From contig NZ_JAJSAR010000003.1 in the NCBI RefSeq assembly GCF_021729085.1, positions 274,570-338,569 on the forward strand: 64,000 nucleotides of DNA, read 5' to 3'. Shown here in pieces: positions 54,358 to 62,294 of this stretch (within the stretch, counting starts at the first letter, position 1; each line of letters starts with the position of its first letter). Under the pieces are notes generated by a model. The model was not told the DNA's origin, did not search any database, and was given only the letters and a program-made list of their open reading frames with translations. This DNA is from Pseudohongiella sp. O18. GTDB lineage: Bacteria; Pseudomonadota; Gammaproteobacteria; Pseudomonadales; Pseudohongiellaceae. The position numbers and the translations under genes were made by a program.

Positions 54358-55542
54358 ATGACAAAAAGAATCAAACTGGCTGTTGGCGCAAGTCTTACGC
54401 TGGCAGTTGCTGCGATGGGAGCCCAATGGCTCACCGAAGAACCCGCCGTGGCACAGTCCGGCGCGATGGTCGAGACCCCCACTTTTGAAGTGGACCCGTT
54501 CTGGCCAAAACCTCTGCCGAACAACTGGATCATTGGCCGCTCTATTGGCGTTGAAGTGGATGATCGTGACCATGTATTCATGGTTCACCGCGATCAGGAC
54601 TCCATGTTCGGCGGCATCACCGAAATCGGCTTGAAAATGGGCGTCAGCGAATGCTGCACCCCTGCACCACCCATTCTTGAATTTGACCCCGAAGGCAACC
54701 TGGTAAACGCGTGGGGCGGCCCCGGTGACGGATTCACCTGGCCAGCGTCCAACCACGGCATCGCAGTGGCACCCAACGGTAATGTCTGGATCGGCGGCAA
54801 TGGCGGCGGCGACGCGCACGTACTGGTATTCACTGGTGACGGTCAGTTCGTTGCCGAATATGGTATTCCTGGCAGCGAGCCAGACAGCAACAGCACTGAA
54901 TTCTTCGGCCAGGTTGCTGAGATCGAGATCGACGGTGAAGCGAACGAGGTTTACCTCGCTGACGGTTATCGTCACAAGCGGGTTGCTGTTATCGACCTGA
55001 ACACCGGCGCATTCAAGCGCTACTGGGGTGCCTACGGCAACCGTCCGGAAGACGTCCGTGTTGACTACGCTCCCGGCGATCGTCCGCAGCAGTTCCGTGG
55101 CCCGGTTCACTGCGCCATCCCGTCGAACGACGGCCTGGTCTACGTGTGTGACCGTGGTTCTGACCGCATCCAGGTGTTCCGCGAAGACGGCACTTATGTT
55201 CGCGAAGTTTACATCGCTCCAGAGACACTGGCTCAGGGCTCTACCTGGGACATCGATTTCTCGAACGATCCAGAGCAGAAGTACATCTACCTGGCTGATG
55301 GCCAGAACTTCAAAATCTACGTGATTGACCGTGAGTCGCTGGAAGTACTGATCAGCTTTGGTGGCGGTGGCCGTCAGCCTGGCCAGTTCTATGCGCCACA
55401 CAGCATCGCGACTGACTCGCAGAACAACCTCTATACAACTGAAACCTACGAAGGCAAGCGTATTCAGAAGTTCGTCTTCAAAGGCATGAAGTCTGTACCA
55501 TCAGGCCACCAAGGTGTGCCATGGCCAGAAGGTACTCTGTAA
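54358..55542 (+). CDS. exported NHL/PAL-like beta-propeller protein 1
   Basis: 394 residues from the ATG at 54358 with GGAGGGAG upstream. Signal peptide about 1-33 (EPAVAQS). Six-bladed propeller with NHL-type turns, resembling peptidyl-alpha-hydroxyglycine alpha-amidating lyase (PAL). Repeated core HGIAVAPNGNVWIGG, VHCAIPSNDGLVYVCDRGSDRIQVF and PHSIATDSQNNLYTTE places histidines 133, 251 and 348 at the starts of blades, the pattern of the PAL zinc triad; CC at 99-100 is unusual. Catalysis unproven. Own terminator at 55612. Divergent from the HupE-like gene. Confidence 0.8.
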   Translation: MTKRIKLAVGASLTLAVAAMGAQWLTEEPAVAQSGAMVETPTFEVDPFWPKPLPNNWIIGRSIGVEVDDRDHVFMVHRDQDSMFGGITEIGLKMGVSECCTPAPPILEFDPEGNLVNAWGGPGDGFTWPASNHGIAVAPNGNVWIGGNGGGDAHVLVFTGDGQFVAEYGIPGSEPDSNSTEFFGQVAEIEIDGEANEVYLADGYRHKRVAVIDLNTGAFKRYWGAYGNRPEDVRVDYAPGDRPQQFRGPVHCAIPSNDGLVYVCDRGSDRIQVFREDGTYVREVYIAPETLAQGSTWDIDFSNDPEQKYIYLADGQNFKIYVIDRESLEVLISFGGGGRQPGQFYAPHSIATDSQNNLYTTETYEGKRIQKFVFKGMKSVPSGHQGVPWPEGTL

Positions 55543-55611
55543 GTCTGAGACAGCTGCCCGGAAGACAGACTCTGTCAGCCAGGTAAGCTTGAACGACTTA
55601 AGAGCACTCAC

Positions 55612-55649
55612 AAGGGCCGCGCGCTTCACCGCCGCGGCCCTTTTGTTTG
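55612..55649 (+). terminator. terminator after PAL-like protein 1
   Basis: Ten-base perfect arms AAGGGCCGCG/CGCGGCCCTT with an 11-base loop, then TTTTGTTTG. Confidence 0.9.
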
Positions 55650-55760
55650 TCAGGTCAGGTTCGCCAATGTGCTTTATCTTGGCCATCCAACTGATTACAC
55701 TGGTTTAAAACCAACAACAAGTTGCACTACAGCCATCTTGAGAAGTGAGGGAGTTTTACT

Positions 55761-56321
55761 GTGAAGTTACGTACTTTATGCGCGCTTACTGTGACTGGCG
55801 CCATGCTGCTGGCATGTCAGGCGCTGGCAGGCGAAGAAGTTACCGTTGATTATCAATATAAAGGCGACACGGGTGTCAGCCTGGCGTCCATGTTCGGCGG
55901 CCCGATTAGCGTCAGCGAGTTCACTGATGCCCGCGACATTGCAGACAAGCAAGACATAGCTCGCCCCGGCCAGGATAATGTAACGCTGTCCGAACAGACG
56001 CCTGCAGCATTGATCCAACAGACATTCAATCAGGCACTTGCCGCCTCAGAAGCCAATCTGACGGAAGATGAAGGCAATCTGCGGCTGCAGGGTGAACTGC
56101 TGGAAATGCAGATTGAAGAAACTGCGGATGGTCTGCAGGTACTGATTCGCTGCCAGCTCAGCCTGAACAACCAGGGCCGCAATGCCTGGCAGGCCTCCGT
56201 CTTTAGCCGGGTGGACTCGGAAGGCGATGACATCAGCGCAGCCATCGGCAAAGGTCTGGACCGGCTGGTATCGGAACTGTTTATGGACGACTACTTCCTG
56301 ATGGAGCTGGGAATCTTTTAA
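55761..56321 (+). CDS. YajG-like exported/lipoprotein
   Basis: 186 residues from a GTG at 55761 with AGGGAG upstream. N-terminal signal with LLAC at 16-19, which could be a lipobox, followed by QALAG that could equally be a type I cleavage site. The mature part resembles YajG-like lipoproteins: VSEFTDARDIADKQDIARPG early, then LIQQTFNQALAASEANLTED and a hydrophobic end FLMELGIF. YajG-family function is unknown. Confidence 0.6.
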   Translation: MKLRTLCALTVTGAMLLACQALAGEEVTVDYQYKGDTGVSLASMFGGPISVSEFTDARDIADKQDIARPGQDNVTLSEQTPAALIQQTFNQALAASEANLTEDEGNLRLQGELLEMQIEETADGLQVLIRCQLSLNNQGRNAWQASVFSRVDSEGDDISAAIGKGLDRLVSELFMDDYFLMELGIF

Positions 56322-56343
56322 ACCTGAAAATACTATAAAAACA

Positions 56344-56387
56344 AAAGCGGCGATCATTGGAAAATACCCAATTGATCGCCGCTTTTT
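56344..56387. terminator. bidirectional terminator
   Basis: Long stem AAAGCGGCGATCA/TGATCGCCGCTTT with 14-base loop, A-rich on one side and TTTTTA on the other, between the convergent YajG-like gene and the small membrane peptide gene; serves both. Confidence 0.88.
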
Positions 56388-56429
56388 ACCCCTGCAGCTT
56401 TTACCTCAAGGGTTTTGCCCGTCTGTTAC

Positions 56430-56567
56430 CTAGCCGTATGCCATCTCCAGCAGCTCCATGACGTTCTGAACCTGAAGCCCCCAATAGACAATACCGGCAC
56501 CGATAATAAACACGGAACTGGCGACTGCAATCTTTTCAATTGTGCTCAGCTTTGCTGGCTCTGTCAT
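56430..56567 (-). CDS. 45-residue single-helix membrane peptide
   Basis: From the ATG at 56567 with GGGAG seven bases upstream. Sequence begins MTEPAKLSTIEKIAVASSVF and has one transmembrane helix (about 11-33, ending GIVYWGLQVQNV), N-terminus likely inside, with acidic MELLEMAYG at the end. Follows the four-helix protein gene at 56603 by 35 bases, so is probably its partner. Small bitopic proteins like this often serve as accessory subunits; no family is recognised. Confidence 0.6.
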   Translation of the reverse strand: MTEPAKLSTIEKIAVASSVFIIGAGIVYWGLQVQNVMELLEMAYG

Positions 56568-56602
56568 AACTTTACTCCCAATTCTTTTCCGAAATGCCGC
56601 AA

Positions 56603-57088
56603 TCAGGAAAAACCGATCCAGCGGCCTGTTGCTGCAACGCTGACCCAAACCAGAATGGACGCGACAGCCACGAGCTTGAGCACCCAGGGATTGATCTGTG
56701 AGTGGTCACCTCTAAGAAGCGGACGGCGCACCAGAAATACAAACAACACACCAGCGATCAGTGCATACATCTTCGCCCAATAGGCGGAGTTGTAATACAG
56801 CTTGATAGCGATCGCCGCAGCCATGAACACACCACTGGCAATGATCGTGAACAGGGCAATCTTGAACCATTTGTGAGCCTGTTCCGCGACTACCTCAGAT
56901 GGCACATCTCGCAGCACCCACCCCAACAGTCGAAAATCACTGACCAGCACTGCCCCGCCCAGCACAGCCAGCGAGATCAGATGCACGGACTGACCCAGCG
57001 TCGCGTAGATGCCACCATATGTCTTGCCAATATATCCGAGGAAGGATGACTCGGCCCATTCAAAGAATCCTAGTGGTAAAAGTTCCAT
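56603..57088 (-). CDS. small membrane protein, DUF6644-like
   Basis: 161 residues, four hydrophobic segments (about 33-53, 76-96, 107-124, 140-157). Features: IYATLGQSVHLISLAVLGGA, VSDFRLLGWVL and AHKWFKIALFTIIASGVFM, plus ATGRWIGF at the end. Histidines in helix 1 (H36) and after helix 2 start (H73) could bind haem, an inference. Shares pattern and the closing TGR motif with the product of 57173-57730, so the two are relatives. Ribosome site CAGGAG. Confidence 0.65.
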   Translation of the reverse strand: MELLPLGFFEWAESSFLGYIGKTYGGIYATLGQSVHLISLAVLGGAVLVSDFRLLGWVLRDVPSEVVAEQAHKWFKIALFTIIASGVFMAAAIAIKLYYNSAYWAKMYALIAGVLFVFLVRRPLLRGDHSQINPWVLKLVAVASILVWVSVAATGRWIGFS

Positions 57089-57172
57089 CGGGTACTCCTG
57101 TCTCTCGCAAGCCGACTGCTATGCGTCGGCGTCAGTTAACTCTCATTCCGCAACCGCGGCTGAACCCATTGT

Positions 57173-57730
57173 TCAGTCAGCCACGCAACCGGCAGCCCAT
57201 GCCATCGCTGCTGGCAGGTCCCGATAGCAATGAAACCAGTCATAGGCAATCAGTCGCCCCGTTGTTACAACTCCAGCCCACAGACCCAGCGACAAAGCCG
57301 CACCAAGGCGCAAATGCGCGGGTGCTTTGGGTTCCATGTCCCATGATCCGGCAGATGACATCATACGCTTGTGGAATAACAGAGCATTCACGAATGCACC
57401 CAGCAGGAGGACCATCTTGATACGGAACCAGATGCTCTGAATGGTGTAAGTTGGTTTGGCGTAGAACAGCAGAATGCCGGTAATGAACATAATCACGAAG
57501 CCAATCATCATGGCTGTATTCAAACGCTGGGCAATCTTCACGGCTGACACTTGCGGCATGACCCATCCGAGCATGCGCAAATCGATGAAAATCAGCATAC
57601 CGAGGCTGAGCATGACTGTCAGCACATGCGTCGTTTCAATCCAGTTATAAAGATAGAACGACTCTTCTATCGCACGGCTCCATGGCGTTGCATATAGCCA
57701 CTCTGCGAATTGATATAGCAATTCGTTCAT
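57173..57730 (-). CDS. small membrane protein, DUF6644-like, paralogue
   Basis: 185 residues from the ATG at 57730 (longer frame rejected). Four hydrophobic segments. YNWIETTHVLTVMLSLGMLIFIDLRMLGWVM corresponds to SVHLISLAVLGGAVLVSDFRLLGW in the neighbour, and VVTTGRLIAYDWFHCYRD to its end. Conserved His in helix 1 and a second His (ALLFHKR) fit a b-type haem or quinone role, unproven. First gene of a three-gene group with 56603 and 56430. Confidence 0.65.
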   Translation of the reverse strand: MNELLYQFAEWLYATPWSRAIEESFYLYNWIETTHVLTVMLSLGMLIFIDLRMLGWVMPQVSAVKIAQRLNTAMMIGFVIMFITGILLFYAKPTYTIQSIWFRIKMVLLLGAFVNALLFHKRMMSSAGSWDMEPKAPAHLRLGAALSLGLWAGVVTTGRLIAYDWFHCYRDLPAAMAWAAGCVAD

Positions 57731-58022
57731 TATGCTGCTGACCTCCCACTGTGAACCCTCCGGCACGTTTACCGGTCGTTCGCTCCGTATATAGTGCCGC
57801 GAAGAATAGCGCAGCTACCCACGCAAATCCAGCGATCGGATTGATCCAAATCAGACGGCGAGATTAACACACCGAATTAAAGTGAATGAGTCCATTCATC
57901 GCGTAAATTCCCGCATTCATACGATATTCCTGATGCTATTGGACATACACCGTAGTCAGCGGTTTAATATCGGCTCTCAAGTCCAGAAACCAGCTATCCA
58001 GGAACCTGGAGCCGGCCCATTT

Positions 58023-59327
58023 ATGCCAAGCAGCATCGACAACAACACAGCAACAGCAGCCCTGCGAGAGGCCCGCGACAAAGTTGTCGCCAGCGGCGTA
58101 CTCGGGCGCTCTCCAGTCTATACGCAACTGCTGGATTACCTTATTGACTGCTCTGAAAACTCCCGCCAGCCCAAGGAGTTTGACATTGCCGTCGACGTGC
58201 TTGGCAGGGATGGCAGCTTCGATGTAGCCCGGGACTCGGTTGTGCGCGTTTATATTCATAAACTGCGAACTCGACTCGAAAAATACTACCGGACCATTGC
58301 CCCCGATGCAGACCCTAAACTGCGCATCCCTAAAGGACAATACATGGTAGTAACCACCAGCCAACCAGATGACCACGGGGCAGTGGCTGACGGCCTGCCT
58401 CAGCCAGTTCACAAACGCAGACTGACTGCCATAAACCTTGCCTGGGGACTCCTGGTTGTTGCATTGCTGCTGGCGAATGTCTGGCAATGGCTGGATAGAA
58501 CCCGGCCGTCTGTCTCTGATTCTGTTAGCGCCGTGCTGAGCTCCGAACCCTGGGCGGCCATGATGGATGATGAGATCCCAATTCTCGTCGTTATGGGCGA
58601 CTACTATATCTTTGGTGAGCTGGACGAGCAGGGTCGCATTGCACGCATGGTGCGGGATTTCTACATCAACTCGCGCGAGGATCTGGTCACCCTGTTCATG
58701 CAGAACAGTGAGCTTCAGAGTTACTTCCGCGACCTCGACATGACCTACATGCCAGAAGGCAGCGCCTCAGCCCTGTTGAATATAGGCCCCGTAGTTCAGG
58801 CGTCGGGCAAGCGCCATCAAATCAAGATGATGTCGCGCGTCACCACCGCAGATCTGCGCAACAACCACATCGTATATATCGGCTACATCAGCGCCATGGA
58901 CAAACTTAACAATCTTTACTTCACGGCATCTGGCCTTTTACCTGGCGATACCTTCGACGAGTTGTATGAAAAGAGTACCGGACGCCTGCACCGGAGCACA
59001 GCTGGTCTGCCAGAACAGGGCGAGCCCTTCAGGGATCTGGGCCTGGTGTCCTCATGGCCCGCCGCCAGTGGCAATCAGTTTCTGCTGGTTACAGGGACCC
59101 GTGATGCTGGCCTTATGCATGCCGCCACCGTCGTAACTGACCCTGGCCGGCTTACCAGCCTGAACTCTAACAGCGCAACAGATCAGCCTGCCACAGGCCT
59201 GGAGACCCTGTTCGAGGTCTATGGCATCGACAAGACGAACTTTGATGCCACTCGCGTTTACCAGCAGCCGCTGCAGCCCAGTCAGATCTGGCCTCAGGAG
59301 GAACCGGTAACGTCCGGTAATCATTGA
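58023..59327 (+). CDS. membrane-anchored winged-helix-like regulator (ToxR-like topology)
   Basis: 434 residues from the ATG at 58023; an upstream GTG frame adds 47 unlikely residues. Residues 11-112 match the N-terminal domain found in many proteobacterial TPR or TolB-type regulators: PVYTQLLDYLIDCSEN, KEFDIAVDVLGRDGSFDVAR, DSVVRVYIHKLRTRLEKYY, then RIPKGQYMVV. One transmembrane helix (136-156). Residues 160-434 lie outside, without recognised domain; they hold VVMGDYYIFGELDEQGRIARM and a C-terminal LFEVYGIDKTNFDATRVYQ. Likely a one-component sensor that passes a periplasmic signal to DNA. Next gene is PAL-like protein 2, 68 bases downstream, a likely target. Confidence 0.7.
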   Translation: MPSSIDNNTATAALREARDKVVASGVLGRSPVYTQLLDYLIDCSENSRQPKEFDIAVDVLGRDGSFDVARDSVVRVYIHKLRTRLEKYYRTIAPDADPKLRIPKGQYMVVTTSQPDDHGAVADGLPQPVHKRRLTAINLAWGLLVVALLLANVWQWLDRTRPSVSDSVSAVLSSEPWAAMMDDEIPILVVMGDYYIFGELDEQGRIARMVRDFYINSREDLVTLFMQNSELQSYFRDLDMTYMPEGSASALLNIGPVVQASGKRHQIKMMSRVTTADLRNNHIVYIGYISAMDKLNNLYFTASGLLPGDTFDELYEKSTGRLHRSTAGLPEQGEPFRDLGLVSSWPAASGNQFLLVTGTRDAGLMHAATVVTDPGRLTSLNSNSATDQPATGLETLFEVYGIDKTNFDATRVYQQPLQPSQIWPQEEPVTSGNH

Positions 59328-59395
59328 GTTAGCGTAACAGGTAGTTTATGCTGATCGGCCCCATAACAGTTATCAGAAGGGAGATCACTCCACAC

Positions 59396-60499
59396 ATGTC
59401 ATACATCAGTCAGAGCAATAGCAATAAGCCATTGAAGGCCGTCCTGCTGACCATTACAGCAGCATTCGGCGCCATGTCCATCGCTGCCAGCGCGCAGACC
59501 GACTACAGCAATCCGGATATGGATCCAGTCAATGACCTGCCAAACCCCTACCAGACCGTGGAAAACTATCTGAAGCTTCCTGCTGGTCGCGAATGGGGTT
59601 CAACCAGTGCCGTTCACATCGATGTTGATGGTGAAAGCATCTGGGTCGCAGAACGCTGCAGCGGCAACGTTGGCGCTTGTGTCCAGAACTCAAATCTGGA
59701 TCCAATCATGAAGTTCGACGCCGATGGCAACATGGTTACCAGTTTTGGCGCCGGCATGATCACATGGCCTCACGGTATCGAGGTTGATCCACAGGGCAAC
59801 GTCTGGGTAACTGATGCGCGCGACAACCGCGGCGACGGTGTAGAAGAAACTGAAGTCTACGGTCACCAGGTACACAAATTCAGCCCTGATGGTCATCACC
59901 TGATGACTCTGGGCATGCCCGGTGGTGGCCGTGACCCTAACTATCTGTTCCAGCCCAATGATGTGCTGGTAGCTCCAGATGGCCATATTTTTGTGGCCGA
60001 AGGGCACTCTAACGCGGAAGGCTCAACGGCGCGTATTCTGAAATTCAGCCCTTCCGGTGATCTGGTCATGACCTGGGGTTCCTACGGCACAGGCCCCGAG
60101 AACTTCATGCAACCCCACGCGCTGGCACTGGACTCGCAGGGCCGCCTGTTTATCTCTGACCGCAGCAATAACCGCATTCAGATCTATACACAGGATGGTG
60201 AATTGCTGGACACCTGGTACCAGTTCAGCCGCAACAGTGGCCTGTTCATCGACGAGAATGACGTACTGTACGCCGCAGACTCCGAGTCAGGCTCAGTTGC
60301 GCCGGAGTGGGGACACTGGACTCGTGGCATCCGCGTCGGCAGCGCACGTACCGGTGAAGTTCATTATCTGATCCCGGATCCGCAACCTGATTGCCGTGGT
60401 ACCTGTACGGCTGAAGGTGTAACTGTAGACCGCAATGGTGTGATCTACGGTGCAGAAGTTGGCCCAGTCGGCGGCATCAAGCGCTACGTCCGTCAGTAA
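59396..60499 (+). CDS. exported NHL/PAL-like beta-propeller protein 2
   Basis: 367 residues from the ATG at 59396 (an ATG at 59348 is the alternative; AAGGGAG favours the former). Signal peptide about 1-33 (AASA-QT). Six-bladed propeller: AVHIDVDGESIWVAERC, WPHGIEVDPQGNVWVTDARD, QPNDVLVAPDGHIFVAEGHS, QPHALALDSQGRLFISDRSN, EGVTVDRNGVIYGAEV. Histidines 126 and 241 start blades, but the middle one is Asn188, so one of three putative metal ligands of PAL is missing. Cys pairs (88/95, 333/337) may form disulphides. Behind the regulator gene; ends at the terminator at 60535. Confidence 0.8.
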   Translation: MSYISQSNSNKPLKAVLLTITAAFGAMSIAASAQTDYSNPDMDPVNDLPNPYQTVENYLKLPAGREWGSTSAVHIDVDGESIWVAERCSGNVGACVQNSNLDPIMKFDADGNMVTSFGAGMITWPHGIEVDPQGNVWVTDARDNRGDGVEETEVYGHQVHKFSPDGHHLMTLGMPGGGRDPNYLFQPNDVLVAPDGHIFVAEGHSNAEGSTARILKFSPSGDLVMTWGSYGTGPENFMQPHALALDSQGRLFISDRSNNRIQIYTQDGELLDTWYQFSRNSGLFIDENDVLYAADSESGSVAPEWGHWTRGIRVGSARTGEVHYLIPDPQPDCRGTCTAEGVTVDRNGVIYGAEVGPVGGIKRYVRQ

Positions 60500-60534
60500 A
60501 ACTTCCTGCTGCGCCCCTTAGGTGCAGTTGAATG

Positions 60535-60573
60535 AAAAGGGGGAGGCCCAGTAAAAGGCCTCCCCTTTTTTTT
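60535..60573 (+). terminator. terminator after PAL-like protein 2
   Basis: Stem GGGGAGGCC/GGCCTCCCC with an 8-base loop, A-run before and T-run of eight after; 40 bases past the stop. Confidence 0.92.
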
Positions 60574-60660
60574 ACTGAATGCCACACATTTTTAGTCAAT
60601 CCCGCCAATACCAGACTGAGCACAACTTTCTATCCTGTTGTTACTAAAGAATATTTTTGA

Positions 60661-60677
60661 TTGGCACAACTATTGCT
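60661..60677 (+). promoter_or_regulatory. sigma-54-type promoter of the DUF4097 gene
   Basis: TTGGCAC-A-ACTA-TTGC-T. The -24 GG and -12 GC are exactly 12 bases apart, matching TGGCAC-N5-TTGC. Start near 60688, about 58 bases before the ATG at 60746. An enhancer-binding activator is required; none is in the window. Confidence 0.8.
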
Positions 60678-60745
60678 ATTCCTATTGCAACGCGCAATTA
60701 CTTGCGTAACCAATTCAAAAAGTAACTACTGGGCAGGAGTAAGGG

Positions 60746-61375
60746 ATGATCAACGTAAAAACTTTGGGCACTGTTTTATTATTGGCATTTTCCATAAGTG
60801 TGGCATGCGCCGATGAAGTTCGCCGCCACACGTTCGACAGCGATGAGATTGATCGACTGGACATCGACACCAACGTGGGAACCTTGCTGATCGAACATTC
60901 TGACTCGGGATCTATCGAAGTCGAAGTCGTCATCAAAGCCGAAGATGGCCGCTGGAGCCTGAGCTGGTTTGACGACGAACCTGATTTGAGCAAGATAGAT
61001 ATAGAAAGCCGTATCCACGCGCGCGAGCTGAACCTGGGACTGGACGCCGACGACGTGTCCGCAGATTGGGTAATTCGCATCCCGGATCTCGATCGCATTT
61101 CGATTGAACTTGCCGTCGGTACCGTAGAAATTGTCGACATAAACAGCGAGTTCGATATTCAGGTGGGTGTTGGCACGATTGATATCGAGACCTCACGAGC
61201 ATCAACTGGTCGCATCACCGCCAGCGCCGGCGTCGGTGATACTCGGGTAAGAGGAGCATCTGACACTGAGAGTCAGCGCGTGCTCGTCAGCAGCGATACC
61301 AGTGGCTCCGGCGACGGTGACATGGATCTGAGTGCAGATGTCGGGGTAGGTGACGTGCGAATCGCACTGCGTTGA
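60746..61375 (+). CDS. exported DUF4097-like beta-helix protein
   Basis: 209 residues, ATG with AGGAG. Signal peptide about 1-22 (ACADE). The mature part is a beta-strand repeat protein of the DUF4097 type: repeated short hydrophobic strands (DIDTNVGTLLIEHSDSG, ISIELAVGTVEIVDINSEFD, QVGVGTIDIETSRASTGRI, ASAGVGDTRVRG) with GVG/GTG turns, then DLSADVGVGDVRIALR. A role in envelope stress is suspected for relatives, unproven. The sigma-54 promoter is the most informative clue. Confidence 0.78.
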   Translation: MINVKTLGTVLLLAFSISVACADEVRRHTFDSDEIDRLDIDTNVGTLLIEHSDSGSIEVEVVIKAEDGRWSLSWFDDEPDLSKIDIESRIHARELNLGLDADDVSADWVIRIPDLDRISIELAVGTVEIVDINSEFDIQVGVGTIDIETSRASTGRITASAGVGDTRVRGASDTESQRVLVSSDTSGSGDGDMDLSADVGVGDVRIALR

Positions 61376-61386
61376 GCCCAAGCAGC

Positions 61387-62121
61387 TCAGGTTCGAAACC
61401 ACCCGCTGATACTGATTCGAGGCGAGCCTGCAAATGGCGCGACACACCCGACTGAATGCAATTGTGGCACCTTGAATACGTTCAAGGCATTCAGTCGGGG
61501 CATGTACCCCTCTGCAATATGTCCGTCCCCATCCACGAAATTCAAAGCCCCGCCCCAATCAGGGCGCCAGTTGTCTGTTAATCCCAGTACGTAGGCCGCA
61601 ACGCGATTTTTGCCCGGAACATGATCATCATGGCAAGTCAGAAAGTGCCCCGGCTGATATCGGGTCAGTTGGGCGTCTACCAGCCTGATGTCAGCATTTC
61701 CGGTAAGCTCCCGCGCAAAGGAAAGAAACCGCTCTGAGTTGAGAAATTCATAAATGCGCATCACGTAGTGTTGTTTAAAGTGTCCTGACTCATACATGTC
61801 AGACACTGGAAAATTCTCGAACAGGTACTGAAAGTTGCTCCTGGCATTTGCATGAATTGCGTCAGTCAGTGACTTTTTACCTGAGTCAGGCAGGGCTTCA
61901 AACTGCGCAGGCTCCAGGTCATAGACATTGCCACTGCTGTTGAAGTGCAGTTTCCAGGGAATATCCTGACTCAAACTTTCGACAAGCTTTTTGACACTCT
62001 GCGAACTCAGGATGTCGGGCATGTGGACACGCCCTAGCTTGCGATAAACTGACGCAGCCGTGGTAACATCAACGCTACTGGAAAGCTTTACGGGTATCGA
62101 TTTATCAGTGTTTTTTGCCAT
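61387..62121 (-). CDS. 2OG-Fe(II) oxygenase, prolyl-4-hydroxylase-like
   Basis: 244 residues, cytosolic. C-terminal double-stranded beta-helix: AQLTRYQPGHFLTCHDDHVP gives the iron-binding HxD (His-Asp-Asp), GLTDNWRPDWGGALNFVDGD, and PQLHSVGCVAPFAGSPRISI gives the distal His and the 2-oxoglutarate Arg. Resembles PKHD-type hydroxylases (Tpa1/Ofd1-like). Substrate unknown, candidates are ribosomal proteins or translation factors by analogy. Convergent with the DUF4097 gene. No linked target. Confidence 0.85.
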   Translation of the reverse strand: MAKNTDKSIPVKLSSSVDVTTAASVYRKLGRVHMPDILSSQSVKKLVESLSQDIPWKLHFNSSGNVYDLEPAQFEALPDSGKKSLTDAIHANARSNFQYLFENFPVSDMYESGHFKQHYVMRIYEFLNSERFLSFARELTGNADIRLVDAQLTRYQPGHFLTCHDDHVPGKNRVAAYVLGLTDNWRPDWGGALNFVDGDGHIAEGYMPRLNALNVFKVPQLHSVGCVAPFAGSPRISISGWFRT

Positions 62122-62294
62122 GTGTGAGCTATTTCCCTGCGAGTGACTGCATCACGATTCTACGACAATCAAGCCACCCGATCTTTATCAACAAAGATAA
62201 AATCGACTCGCGTTGGATTGGAAATGCTTAGCGTGCGCCAGATTGTGCTTCGGCACGAGAGCAATACCAAAACTCCTGCGCGCGTCTTTGAGAA

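Noticed and set aside
54232..55401. 389-codon open frame antisense to PAL-like protein 1
   Set aside because: It mirrors the codon bias of the real gene, has no ribosome site or family motif, and the plus-strand frame has a signal peptide and propeller repeats.
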